Shown: piece by piece, positions 6,728 to 14,076 of the stretch | Layout: the number at the start of each line of letters is the position of its first letter | Numbering within the stretch: the stretch's first letter is position 1 | From: Actinomycetota bacterium | GTDB taxonomy: Bacteria > Actinomycetota > Acidimicrobiia > Acidimicrobiales > AC-25 | Direction of reading: 5' to 3' | Length of the DNA stretch: 22,035 bases | NCBI GenBank assembly: GCA_005888395.1 | Contig: VAXF01000088.1 | Location: 2,766 to 24,800 of the forward strand | Position numbers and translations under genes: made by a program | Notes under the pieces: model-generated | Database searches by the model: none | Told to the model about the DNA's origin: nothing | What the model saw: the letters and a program-made list of their open reading frames with translations, nothing else

Positions 6728-7356
6728 TCCGGATCTACGACTACCTCGTGCCGACCGTCATCGAGCAGACCAATCGCGGCGAACGCGCCTTCGACATCTA
6801 CTCGCGGCTCCTCAAGGAGCGCATCGTGTTCCTCGGCACGCCGATCGACGACACGATCGCCAATCTGGTGATGGCCCAGCTGTTGCACCTGGAGTCCGAG
6901 GACCCCGACAAGGACATCAACCTCTACATCAACTCGCCCGGCGGCGACATCAGCAGCCTGTTTGCCATCTACGACACCATGCAGTTCATCAAGCCCGACA
7001 TCGGAACGGTCTGCATGGGCCAGGCCGCCTCGGCCGCGGCGGTCCTGCTGGCGGCGGGCACCAAGGGCAAGCGCTACGCCCTGCCTCATTCGCGGATCCT
7101 CATCCACCAGCCATATGGCCAGGGAGCGGGCCAGGCGGCCGACATCGAGATCGCGGCCAAGGAGATCCTCCGGATGCGGGACCTCCTGAACGCGGTGCTG
7201 GCCCACCACACCGGCCAGGCGGTCGAGAAGGTCGCCAAGGACACCGACCGCGACTTCATCATGAGCGCCGACGAGGCCCGCGAATACGGCATCATCGACG
7301 GTGTGATCGTCAACCGTGAGCTGGACCAGGTGCCCCAAGTGGCGGGCGTCGGATAG
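6724..7356 (+). CDS. clpP: ATP-dependent Clp protease proteolytic subunit
   Basis: Serine peptidase core of the Clp protease, 210 residues, forming the double-ring chamber fed by ClpX. The catalytic triad is Ser103 (GQAASAAA), His128 (ILIHQPYG) and Asp177 (DRDFIMS); the spacings of 25 and 49 residues equal those of E. coli ClpP (Ser97, His122, Asp171). The oxyanion region SPGGDI is at 71-76. The ATG overlaps the tig stop (ATGA). The N-terminus is short (MIRIYDYLVP), with little room for a propeptide. Many Actinobacteria carry two adjacent genes, clpP1 and clpP2, here; this window has only one, followed directly by clpX. Confidence 0.97.
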   Translation: MIRIYDYLVPTVIEQTNRGERAFDIYSRLLKERIVFLGTPIDDTIANLVMAQLLHLESEDPDKDINLYINSPGGDISSLFAIYDTMQFIKPDIGTVCMGQAASAAAVLLAAGTKGKRYALPHSRILIHQPYGQGAGQAADIEIAAKEILRMRDLLNAVLAHHTGQAVEKVAKDTDRDFIMSADEAREYGIIDGVIVNRELDQVPQVAGVG

Positions 7357-7373
7357 GGCGGGGGAAGCGTCTC

Positions 7374-8651
7374 GTGGCCAAATTCGGGGATGGGGGAGAC
7401 CTGCTGAAGTGCTCCTTCTGCGGCAAGTCGCAGAAGCAGGTCAAGAAGCTGATCGCCGGTCCCGGCGTCTACATCTGCGACGAGTGCATCGATCTCTGCA
7501 ACGAGATCATCGAGGAGGAGCTGTCGGAGACCTCCGAGATGCGCTTCGACGAGCTGCCGAAGCCGCGTGAGATCTACGACTTCCTCAACGACTACGTCAT
7601 CGGCCAGGAGCACGCCAAGAAGATCCTCTCCGTCGCCGTCTACAACCACTACAAGCGCGTGCAGGTCGGCGCCTACACCGATGCCGACGTCGAGCTGGCC
7701 AAGTCGAACATCCTGCTGCTCGGGCCCACGGGCTGTGGCAAGACGCTGCTGGCGCAGACGCTGGCGCGCATGCTCAACGTGCCGTTCGCCATCGCCGACG
7801 CCACCGCGCTGACCGAGGCGGGCTACGTCGGCGAGGACGTCGAGAACATCCTGCTCAAGCTGATCCAGGCCGCCGACTACGACGTCAAGAAGGCCGAGAC
7901 CGGCATCATCTACATCGACGAGATCGACAAGATCGCCCGCAAGAGCGAGAACCCGTCGATCACGCGGGACGTGTCGGGCGAGGGCGTCCAGCAGGCACTG
8001 CTGAAGATCCTCGAGGGCACGACGGCGTCGGTGCCGCCACAAGGCGGCCGCAAGCACCCGCACCAGGAGTTCATCCAGATCGACACCACGAACATCCTGT
8101 TCCTCTGCGGTGGCGCGTTCGCGGGCATCGAGAAGCTCATCGACAGCAGGATCGGTCACAAGGGCATCGGCTTCGGCGCCGTCATCCGCGGCGCGGGAGA
8201 CCGTGACCTCGGTGAGACGCTGGCCAAGGTCCTGCCCGAGGACCTGCTCAAGTTCGGTTTGATCCCCGAGTTCGTCGGCCGCCTGCCGGTGATCGGTGCG
8301 GTCTCCAGCCTCGATCAGGCGGCGCTGGTGCGGATCCTCGTCGAGCCGAAGAACGCGCTCGTGAAGCAGTACCACAAGTTCTTCGAGTTCGACGGGGTCG
8401 AGCTCGAGTTCACCGACGACGCGCTCGAGGCCGTGGCCGAGCAGGCGCTGTTGCGGGGCACGGGCGCACGCGGCCTGCGGGCGATCCTCGAGGAGGTCCT
8501 CCTCAACGTGATGTACGACCTCCCGAGCCGCAGCGACGTGGGCAAGTGCCTCATCGACCGCTCGGTCGTGCTCGAGAAGGTCAACCCCACCCTCGTGCCG
8601 CGCAGCGAGGCGCAGGCCCAGCCCGCCCGCCCGAGGCGCGCCGCCTCGTAG
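7374..8651 (+). CDS. clpX: ATP-dependent Clp protease ATP-binding subunit ClpX
   Basis: AAA+ unfoldase that recognises substrates and threads them into ClpP; 425 residues. The N-terminal C4 zinc-binding domain has Cys13, Cys16, Cys35 and Cys38. Walker A is GPTGCGKT at 117-124, the pore-1 loop is GYVG at 150-153, Walker B is IIYIDEID at 178-185, the RKH loop is RKHPHQ at 226-231, and the sensor 2 region reads GARGLRA. The start is GTG at 7374 with GGGGGAAG upstream at good spacing. It lies 17 bases after clpP and is surely co-expressed with it. The C-terminal tail (QAQPARPRRAAS) is short and basic. Confidence 0.97.
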   Translation: MAKFGDGGDLLKCSFCGKSQKQVKKLIAGPGVYICDECIDLCNEIIEEELSETSEMRFDELPKPREIYDFLNDYVIGQEHAKKILSVAVYNHYKRVQVGAYTDADVELAKSNILLLGPTGCGKTLLAQTLARMLNVPFAIADATALTEAGYVGEDVENILLKLIQAADYDVKKAETGIIYIDEIDKIARKSENPSITRDVSGEGVQQALLKILEGTTASVPPQGGRKHPHQEFIQIDTTNILFLCGGAFAGIEKLIDSRIGHKGIGFGAVIRGAGDRDLGETLAKVLPEDLLKFGLIPEFVGRLPVIGAVSSLDQAALVRILVEPKNALVKQYHKFFEFDGVELEFTDDALEAVAEQALLRGTGARGLRAILEEVLLNVMYDLPSRSDVGKCLIDRSVVLEKVNPTLVPRSEAQAQPARPRRAAS

Positions 8652-8657
8652 CGGCGC

Positions 8658-9293
8658 GTGAAGGCCGGCCTCGTCGTCGTCGTCAACGGCGCGTCGAGCT
8701 CGGGGAAGACGAGCCTGGCGAGGGCGCTGCAGCTGGTCGCACCCGACCCGTGGCTCCACGCGGGCATCGACCGGTTCTGGGGGATGATGCCGCAGGGCTG
8801 GATGCAGCTCGGCGCCCGCGCTGGCGAGGGCGTGTCGTGGCGGCGAGGTGAGGACGAGCTCGGGCGACCGGTCGTCCACACCGTCCCGGGGCCCGTCGCC
8901 GACCGGCTGGCGGGCGGCATCCACCGCGCTGTTGCCGCACTGGCCCGCGCCGGCTCCAACGTGGTGAGCGACGACGTCTTCTTCGACCGGGCGTGGGCGG
9001 GCGACTGGGCGGCCGCGCTCGATGGCATCGACGCCTGGCTCGTCGGCCTCCACTGTTCCGACGACGAGCTCGAGCGCCGCGAGCGGGGCCGCGGCGACCG
9101 CGAGCCCGGTGAGGCCCGGGCCGAGGCCGCCGCGATCCACGAGGGCATGCCGTATGACCTCGAGCTCGACTCGTCGTCCCTGTCGAGCGACGCGCTCGCC
9201 GTCGCGGTCCTCGACCACGTGGCCGGCGCCCGCCCATGGGCGCTGGAAGTGCTTCGTGGGGACACGGGTGCCGGAGGGGACGGCGCGGGGTAG
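8658..9293 (+). CDS. chloramphenicol-phosphotransferase-like P-loop kinase
   Basis: A 211-residue P-loop protein that matches the chloramphenicol 3-O-phosphotransferase-like family as I know it. It has a P-loop GASSSGKTS at 11-19, then LHAGIDRFW with Asp38 at the place of the Asp37 catalytic base of Streptomyces venezuelae CPT, VVSDDVFF after the middle, VGLHCSDDELERRERGRGDR with the arginine-rich lid, and MPYDLELD near the end. Most relatives in ordinary genomes have no proven link to chloramphenicol, so a small-molecule kinase is the safe call. The GTG start at 8658 follows the clpX stop by six bases without a clear Shine-Dalgarno, so it may be read through from the clp operon. In Streptomyces valS sits between clpX and folC; this gene and the next occupy that place. 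Confidence 0.82.
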   Translation: MKAGLVVVVNGASSSGKTSLARALQLVAPDPWLHAGIDRFWGMMPQGWMQLGARAGEGVSWRRGEDELGRPVVHTVPGPVADRLAGGIHRAVAALARAGSNVVSDDVFFDRAWAGDWAAALDGIDAWLVGLHCSDDELERRERGRGDREPGEARAEAAAIHEGMPYDLELDSSSLSSDALAVAVLDHVAGARPWALEVLRGDTGAGGDGAG

Positions 9294-9324
9294 AACAAGC
9301 GCACGCGGTGAGGGAGGAGCGCGC

Positions 9325-9798
9325 ATGGGCAAGCTCGTGAAGGGTCTGCTGCTGGGGGGCATGGTCGGTGGCGCGATCGCGGGGTACCAGGCGTACCAGC
9401 GCGACGAGCCGATGGACCTCGTCATGGAGAAGGCCGTCAAGGCCGCCGGGCCCGCGGCCGCCGGTGGCGCCGTGCTCGGGTTCATCGCCGACCGGCGGAA
9501 GAGGCGCAAGCTGGCGCGCCGGCGGGCCAGGCTGGGCGCGGCGATCTCAGCCGGCGGGATCGTCGAGGCTGCCCGCGCCGCCCGGCCGGCGATCGAGCAA
9601 GCGCTCGAGGCGGCGCGGCCTCGCGTCGAGCAGGCGGCCGAGCAGACCCGCGAGGCGGCCGCGAAGCTCGCCGAGGCGGCTCGGCCCACCATCGAGCTCG
9701 CGGCCGAGCGCGCCAAGGAGACCGCGGCGCGCGCCGTGGGCAACGGCCTCGGCAAGGCCGGCCGCACCGCGACCATCCGGATACCGCTGCCCGTGTAG
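9325..9798 (+). CDS. Ala-rich amphipathic helical protein of unknown function
   Basis: A 157-residue protein I do not recognise. The start ATG at 9325 has a good Shine-Dalgarno (GGGAGGAG, six bases or so upstream). Residues 5-20 (VKGLLLGGMVGGAIAG) are a Gly-rich hydrophobic segment, and residues 42-54 (GPAAAGGAVLGFI) another, so a hairpin membrane anchor is possible. A very basic stretch follows (DRRKRRKLARRRAR, 56-69). Residues 80-138 are an Ala/Glu/Arg-rich helix with three related units beginning ARPAIEQ (86), ARPRVEQ (98) and ARPTIEL (119), like apolipoprotein- or LEA-type amphipathic helices. This looks like a membrane-associated structural or stress protein; that is inference from composition only. 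Confidence 0.75.
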   Translation: MGKLVKGLLLGGMVGGAIAGYQAYQRDEPMDLVMEKAVKAAGPAAAGGAVLGFIADRRKRRKLARRRARLGAAISAGGIVEAARAARPAIEQALEAARPRVEQAAEQTREAAAKLAEAARPTIELAAERAKETAARAVGNGLGKAGRTATIRIPLPV

Positions 9799-9807
9799 AC
9801 CCCTTCT

Positions 9808-9861
9808 GCGTACTGGGTCGATATCTGTACGTCCCGCTGTGCGGATATCGACCCAGAACGC
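9808..9861. repeat. long imperfect inverted repeat before folC
   Basis: CTGGGTCGATATC (9813-9825) pairs perfectly with GATATCGACCCAG (9844-9856); one mismatch (A/A at 9812 and 9857) and four more pairs (GCGT 9808-9811, ACGC 9858-9861) extend the arms to 18 bases around an 18-base loop. It lies 10 bases after the stop of the helical-protein gene and 28 bases before folC. There is no T-run after it. It could be a terminator of unusual form, a processing hairpin, an operator, or a copy of a dispersed palindromic repeat. Confidence 0.8.
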
Positions 9862-9876
9862 CGTGACGGGCGCCCG

Positions 9877-9882
9877 TAAGGT
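9877..9882 (+). promoter_or_regulatory. candidate -10 box (TAAGGT) for a leaderless folC mRNA
   Basis: TAAGGT fits TANNNT and ends six bases before the GTG start of folC, the spacing at which transcription begins on the start codon itself. No Shine-Dalgarno is present. The -35 region is not recognisable. Confidence 0.4.
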
Positions 9883-9888
9883 CGGTCC

Positions 9889-11190
9889 GTGGACCTCGCG
9901 GGCGCGCTCGCCTACCTCGACGATCACGTCAACCTCGAGACCGCGACGGAGGCGCCGGCGGCTGCCCGGAGGCTCGAGAGCGTCCGACGGCTCGTCGAGG
10001 TCATGGGCGACCCACAGAGGACCTACCCGGTCCTCCACCTCACGGGCACCAACGGCAAGGGCTCCACCGCCGCCATGCTCACCTCGCTCCTGGTGGCCCG
10101 CGGGCTCTCGGTGGGCACCTACACGAGCCCCCACCTCGAGCGCTTCAACGAGCGCATCGCCTGGAACGGCGACCCGATCTCGAACGACGCCTTCACCGAG
10201 GTGATCGAGTCGGTCGCCCTCTCCGAAGTGCTGCTCGACGAGCGCCCGACCGTCTTCGACATCCTCACGGCCGGAGCTTTCCGCTGGTTCGCCGACGTCG
10301 CGGTCGACGCTGCCGTGGTCGAGGTCGGGCTCGGCGGCCGTTGGGACGCCACCAACGTCGCCGACGGCCAAGTGGCCCTCGTCACCAACGTCAGCCTCGA
10401 CCACGCCGAGGTGATCGGGCCCACGCTGGCCGACATCGCGTCGGAGAAGGCGGGCATCGTGAAGCCGGGCAGCACGCTCGTGCTCGGTGAGACCGGCGAC
10501 CCGCTGGCGCCGATCTTCCGTGACGCTGGTGCTGCCGCCGTGTGGGAACGGGGACGCGACTTCGACTGCGACGCCAACGTGATGGGCGTGGGCGGACGCG
10601 TGCTCGAGCTGCGCACCCCCGGCGCGCACTACGACGACGTGTTCGTGCCGCTCCACGGTGCCCACCAGGGCGACAACGCGGCGCTCGCGCTCGCCGGTGC
10701 CGAAGCCTTCTTCGACGCGCCGCTCGACCGCGACGTCGTGACCGAGGCGTTTGCGGCCGTCATCTCACCCGGGCGCATGGAGGTCGCCGGACGCGAGCCG
10801 TTGCGCATCCTCGACGGCGCGCACAACCCTGCTGGCGCGGAGGCGCTGGCGCGTTCGCTCGCGGAGGAGTTCGGCACCGACATGGGACGCGTGCTCGTGG
10901 TGGGCTTCCTCCGCGGTCGAGATCCGGTCGAGATGCTGTCCGCGCTCGACGCCTCTCTCGCGCGGTTGGTCGTCGCGTGCACGCCACCGTCGCCGCGGGC
11001 GCTGCCTGCCGCGGATGTTGCCGGCGCGGCGCGGAGCATGGGCCTCGACGCGTTCACCGCCGGATCGGTCGCCGAGGGACTGGCGCGGGCGCTCGACGCC
11101 GTCGAACCCGCGGAGATGATGCTCGTCACCGGCTCGCTCTACGTCGTCGGCGCGGCCCGGGCCCTGCTCGTTCCCGCCCGGCACCGGTAG
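9889..11190 (+). CDS. folC: bifunctional folylpolyglutamate synthase / dihydrofolate synthase
   Basis: Mur-ligase-family enzyme, 433 residues, which adds glutamate to folates and, in the bifunctional form, to dihydropteroate. The ATP loop GTNGKGST is at 53-60, followed by SPHLERFNERI (80-90), GLGGRWDATN (147-156), SLDH (169-172), EKAGIVK (186-192), PGRME (294-298) and DGAHNP (309-314), all standard FolC landmarks. The start is GTG 9889 without a Shine-Dalgarno, probably leaderless. Whether both activities are present cannot be settled from motifs alone. The neighbour ndk follows after 13 bases, as in Streptomyces. Confidence 0.95.
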   Translation: MDLAGALAYLDDHVNLETATEAPAAARRLESVRRLVEVMGDPQRTYPVLHLTGTNGKGSTAAMLTSLLVARGLSVGTYTSPHLERFNERIAWNGDPISNDAFTEVIESVALSEVLLDERPTVFDILTAGAFRWFADVAVDAAVVEVGLGGRWDATNVADGQVALVTNVSLDHAEVIGPTLADIASEKAGIVKPGSTLVLGETGDPLAPIFRDAGAAAVWERGRDFDCDANVMGVGGRVLELRTPGAHYDDVFVPLHGAHQGDNAALALAGAEAFFDAPLDRDVVTEAFAAVISPGRMEVAGREPLRILDGAHNPAGAEALARSLAEEFGTDMGRVLVVGFLRGRDPVEMLSALDASLARLVVACTPPSPRALPAADVAGAARSMGLDAFTAGSVAEGLARALDAVEPAEMMLVTGSLYVVGAARALLVPARHR

Positions 11191-11193
11191 CCT
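11188..11193 (+). promoter_or_regulatory. candidate -10 box (TAGCCT) for ndk
   Basis: TAGCCT, beginning with the folC stop codon, lies ten bases before the ndk ATG, which has no Shine-Dalgarno. An identical TAGCCT precedes mreB. The box could give ndk its own near-leaderless transcript. Confidence 0.28.
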
Positions 11194-11203
11194 CGGCCCG
11201 GCC

Positions 11204-11611
11204 ATGGACCGGACCCTCGTCATCTGCAAGCCCGACGCGGTCGAGCGCGGCCTGGTGGGTGAGATCGTCGCAAGGCTCGAGCGCAAGGGCCTGCGCCTTG
11301 TCGCGGCCGACCTGCGCACGATCGACGGCGCCACCGCCGCCCGGCACTATGCCGAGCACGAGGGCAAGCCCTTCTACGAGACCCTCGTGACCTTCATCAC
11401 GCGCGGGCCCTCGCTGCTGCTGGTGGTGGCCGGTCCCGAGGACACCTGCAAGGTGGTGCGCACGCTCATGGGCGTGACCAACCCGCGGGACGCGGCCCCG
11501 GGCACGATCCGGGGCGACCTCGCCGTCGAACTGACCGAGAACCTGGTCCACGGCTCCGACTCGCCCGCGTCCGCGCAGCGAGAGATCGCCCTTTTCTTCC
11601 CGGGCTTGTAG
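11204..11611 (+). CDS. ndk: nucleoside diphosphate kinase
   Basis: Exchanges the gamma-phosphate between nucleoside tri- and diphosphates through a phosphohistidine; 135 residues, the usual bacterial length. CKPDAVERGLVGEI at 8-21 is the conserved nucleotide-site start, and the active histidine is His116 in NLVHGSDS. The MGVTNPRDAAPGTIRGD segment (89-105) is typical. The ATG at 11204 follows folC closely, with mreB downstream. Confidence 0.97.
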   Translation: MDRTLVICKPDAVERGLVGEIVARLERKGLRLVAADLRTIDGATAARHYAEHEGKPFYETLVTFITRGPSLLLVVAGPEDTCKVVRTLMGVTNPRDAAPGTIRGDLAVELTENLVHGSDSPASAQREIALFFPGL

Positions 11612-11634
11612 GACTGTGCCGCCCCCCGTAGCCT
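11606..11634 (+). promoter_or_regulatory. candidate promoter of the mreBCD-pbp2-rodA operon
   Basis: TTGTAG (11606-11611) and TAGCCT (11629-11634) are 17 bases apart and resemble sigma-70-type -35 and -10 elements. Transcription would begin near 11641, about 33 bases before the mreB ATG. The gap after ndk is the only one of note before the five-gene run, so a promoter here is expected. Confidence 0.4.
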
Positions 11635-11673
11635 ACGGAACGCCTTACCTCTCCCCGGGGGCCGCTTCTTCCT

Positions 11674-12708
11674 ATGTCTGACAGCCTCTTCGCCTCGTTT
11701 CTAGGCCGCGACATGGCCGTCGACCTCGGCACCGCCAACACGCTCGTCTACGTGCGCGGTCGCGGCATCGTGCTCAACGAGCCGTCGGTCGTGGCGGTGA
11801 ACGTGCGCGATGGGCGACCACTGGCCGTGGGGAGCGAGGCCAAGCGCATGGTCGGGCGCACGCCGAGCCACATCCAGTCGGTCCGTCCCCTCAAGGACGG
11901 TGTGATCGCCGACTTCGAGATCTGCGAGAAGATGCTGCGCTACTTCATCCAGCGCGTCCACCAGCGGCGCTGGGCGAAGCCACGGATGGTCATCTGCGTC
12001 CCGTCGGGGATCACAGGTGTCGAGCGGCGGGCGGTGCAGGAGGCGGCCGAGTACGCGGGCGCCCGCAAGCCTGCCTACATCATCGAGGAGCCGATGGCGG
12101 CGGCGATCGGCGCGGGCCTCCCGGTGCACGAGCCCACCGGCAACATGGTGGTCGACATCGGTGGCGGCACCACCGAGGTGGCGGTGATCTCCCTCGGCGG
12201 CATCGTCACCAGCCAGTCGGTGCGCATCGGTGGCGACGAGCTCGACGACGCGATCGCGCAGTACATCAAGAAGGAGTACAGCCTCGCGATCGGCGAGCGC
12301 ACGTCCGAGGAGATCAAGATGGCGCTCGGGTCGGCGTTCGAGCTCGAGGAGGAGTTGAACGCGGAGATCCGCGGACGCGACCTCATCACCGGTCTTCCGA
12401 AGACGATCGTCACGAGCACGAAGGAAATTCGCGAGGCGATCGAGGAACCGGTCACCGCCATCGTCGACGCCGTCAAGGTCACGCTCGACAAGACGCCGCC
12501 CGAGCTGGCAGCCGACATCATGGAGCAGGGCATCGTCCTCACCGGTGGTGGGGCCCTGCTGCACGGCCTCGATGCCCGCCTGTCGAGCGAGACGGGGATG
12601 CCGATCGTGATGGCCAAGAACCCCCTGCACTGCGTCGCCATCGGCGGCGGGCAGTTCTTGGAGGAGTTCGCGGCGCTCAAGAGCCTCATCTCCTCGACCG
12701 ACCACTGA
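11674..12708 (+). CDS. mreB: rod-shape-determining actin homologue MreB
   Basis: Bacterial actin that forms membrane-bound filaments and directs lateral wall synthesis; 344 residues. The ATPase fold is complete: phosphate-1 DLGTANT at 17-23, phosphate-2 DIGGGTTEV at 161-169, and the adenosine motif TGGGALL at 290-296, plus VPSGITGVERRAV (109-121) and IEEPMAAAIGAGLP (137-150). The N-terminus (SLFASFLG) can form the short amphipathic membrane helix seen in many MreBs. The whole morphogenesis set follows in order, which suggests a rod-shaped cell with lateral growth. Confidence 0.97.
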   Translation: MSDSLFASFLGRDMAVDLGTANTLVYVRGRGIVLNEPSVVAVNVRDGRPLAVGSEAKRMVGRTPSHIQSVRPLKDGVIADFEICEKMLRYFIQRVHQRRWAKPRMVICVPSGITGVERRAVQEAAEYAGARKPAYIIEEPMAAAIGAGLPVHEPTGNMVVDIGGGTTEVAVISLGGIVTSQSVRIGGDELDDAIAQYIKKEYSLAIGERTSEEIKMALGSAFELEEELNAEIRGRDLITGLPKTIVTSTKEIREAIEEPVTAIVDAVKVTLDKTPPELAADIMEQGIVLTGGGALLHGLDARLSSETGMPIVMAKNPLHCVAIGGGQFLEEFAALKSLISSTDH

Positions 12709-12721
12709 CGGGGCCGCATCC

Positions 12722-13558
12722 GTGGCCGTCTACCGGCGCCCCGCCCGGCAGAGATTCGTGCTGTTGGTGCTCACCCTCCTGTCGGTCACGATCATCACGC
12801 TCGACCAGCGAGGCCAGGGTGCGAACGTGATCGAGGGGGTGCGCAGCGGGGTCCGCGACGCGTTCGCCCCCGTGCAGTCCGCCGCCAACGCCATCGCCTC
12901 GCCCATCAGCGGGTTCTTCGGCGGCGCCTTCCGGTACCGCCATTTGCAGAACGAGAACGCCCGCCTCCGCCGTGAGCTGGCTACCGCCCGCACCCGGTCG
13001 CTCCAGGTTGGGTCGATCGAGGGCGAGCTCAAGAGCCTCACCGCGCTCCAGCACCTGCCTTTCGTCGGCAACATCCCATCCGTCACCGCACGCGTAGTGG
13101 CCACGTCACCGTCGAACTTCGAGCTCACCGTCGTCCTCGACAAGGGCACCGGCGCCGGGATCCGTAAGGACATGCCGGTCGTGGCCCAGGAGGGCCTCGT
13201 CGGGCGCGTCGTGCAGGTCTCCGGTCGTCGGGCGGTGGTGCTGCTGCTCACCGACCCGAGCTTCAACGTGGGCGTGCGTCTCAGCCGCTCCGGCGACGTC
13301 GGGGTGGCCAAGGGTGACGGCGCCGGCCGCGCGCTCTCGGTCGACCTCGTCGACCCCTCGACGAAGGTCGGGCACCGCGAGGTCGTCGTGACGAGTGGTC
13401 TGCAGGAGAGCGTGTTCCCGCCCGGCATCCCGGTCGGCGTCGTGCGCAACGCGCGCCTGCGCGCGGGTGCCCTGCAGCAGGACGTCAGCATCGACCCCGT
13501 CGTCGATGTCCGCCGCGTCTCGTTCGTGAAGGTGCTGCAGTGGACGGGCTCCTCGTGA
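12722..13558 (+). CDS. mreC: rod-shape-determining protein MreC
   Basis: Bitopic scaffold of the elongation complex, 278 residues. A cytoplasmic start (AVYRRPARQR) is followed by one membrane helix (about 11-27), a coiled coil at 72-110 (LQNENARLRRELATAR), and a periplasmic-type beta domain from about 120 that would contact PBP2. VLDKGTGAGIRKDMPVV (138-154) and GLVGRVVQV (158-166) are typical of the family. The start is GTG 12722, with a weak ACGGGG upstream. The stop overlaps the mreD start. Confidence 0.94.
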   Translation: MAVYRRPARQRFVLLVLTLLSVTIITLDQRGQGANVIEGVRSGVRDAFAPVQSAANAIASPISGFFGGAFRYRHLQNENARLRRELATARTRSLQVGSIEGELKSLTALQHLPFVGNIPSVTARVVATSPSNFELTVVLDKGTGAGIRKDMPVVAQEGLVGRVVQVSGRRAVVLLLTDPSFNVGVRLSRSGDVGVAKGDGAGRALSVDLVDPSTKVGHREVVVTSGLQESVFPPGIPVGVVRNARLRAGALQQDVSIDPVVDVRRVSFVKVLQWTGSS

Positions 13559-14076
13559 TCCGCGTGCGGCTCCCTCTCGTGGTCGTGCTCGCCCTGGTGG
13601 TGCAGACCGCGGTCCTCGATCGCATCCGGCTGGTCGGTGTGGCGCCCGACCTGATGCTGCTGCTCGCGATCGCTGCCGGCGTCGCCGGCGGGCCCGAGCG
13701 CGGCGCCGTCACCGGGTTCCTCTCCGGCATCGCCATCGATCTGTTCCTGCAGACTCCGGTCGGGCTCTCGGCCCTCGCCTTCTCGCTCGTCGGTTACGTC
13801 GTCGGGATGATCGGTGAGGGCGTTCTGCGGTCGGCCTGGTGGATACCGCTGACCACGGCGCTCGTCGCCACCGCGGCCGGCGAGATGCTGTTCGCCATGG
13901 CCGGCGCGGTCGTGGGCGAGAGCCAGCTCATGCGGCCGCACCTCGCCGCTGTTGCCGCCATCGCCGCGGTGCTCAACGCCGTGCTGGCACCGCTCGCGCT
14001 GCGAATGATGCGCTGGGCGGTCGACGGGACTGGAAGCGCGGCGGGCGCTGTCAGGGGAGGCGCGTTCGCCCGATGA
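13555..14076 (+). CDS. mreD: rod-shape-determining protein MreD
   Basis: Small, very hydrophobic membrane protein, about 173 residues with five or so membrane segments (for example LPLVVVLALVVQTAVL and APDLMLLLAIAAGVAGG). GPERGAVTGFLSGIAIDLFL matches the conserved MreD core (GxxxGFxxGxxxDL). The GTG at 13555 is preferred over an in-frame GTG at 13540 because it gives a four-base GTGA overlap with the mreC stop. It partners MreC in the elongation complex. Confidence 0.9.
   Translation: MIRVRLPLVVVLALVVQTAVLDRIRLVGVAPDLMLLLAIAAGVAGGPERGAVTGFLSGIAIDLFLQTPVGLSALAFSLVGYVVGMIGEGVLRSAWWIPLTTALVATAAGEMLFAMAGAVVGESQLMRPHLAAVAAIAAVLNAVLAPLALRMMRWAVDGTGSAAGAVRGGAFAR

Noticed and set aside
7086..9776. 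Very long minus-strand open frame (896 codons) across clpP, clpX and the two following genes
   Set aside because: It is antisense to four genes with clear family motifs. Low stop-codon density at high GC explains its length, and its composition (Ala, Arg, Asp, Leu, Val) is that of a shadow frame.
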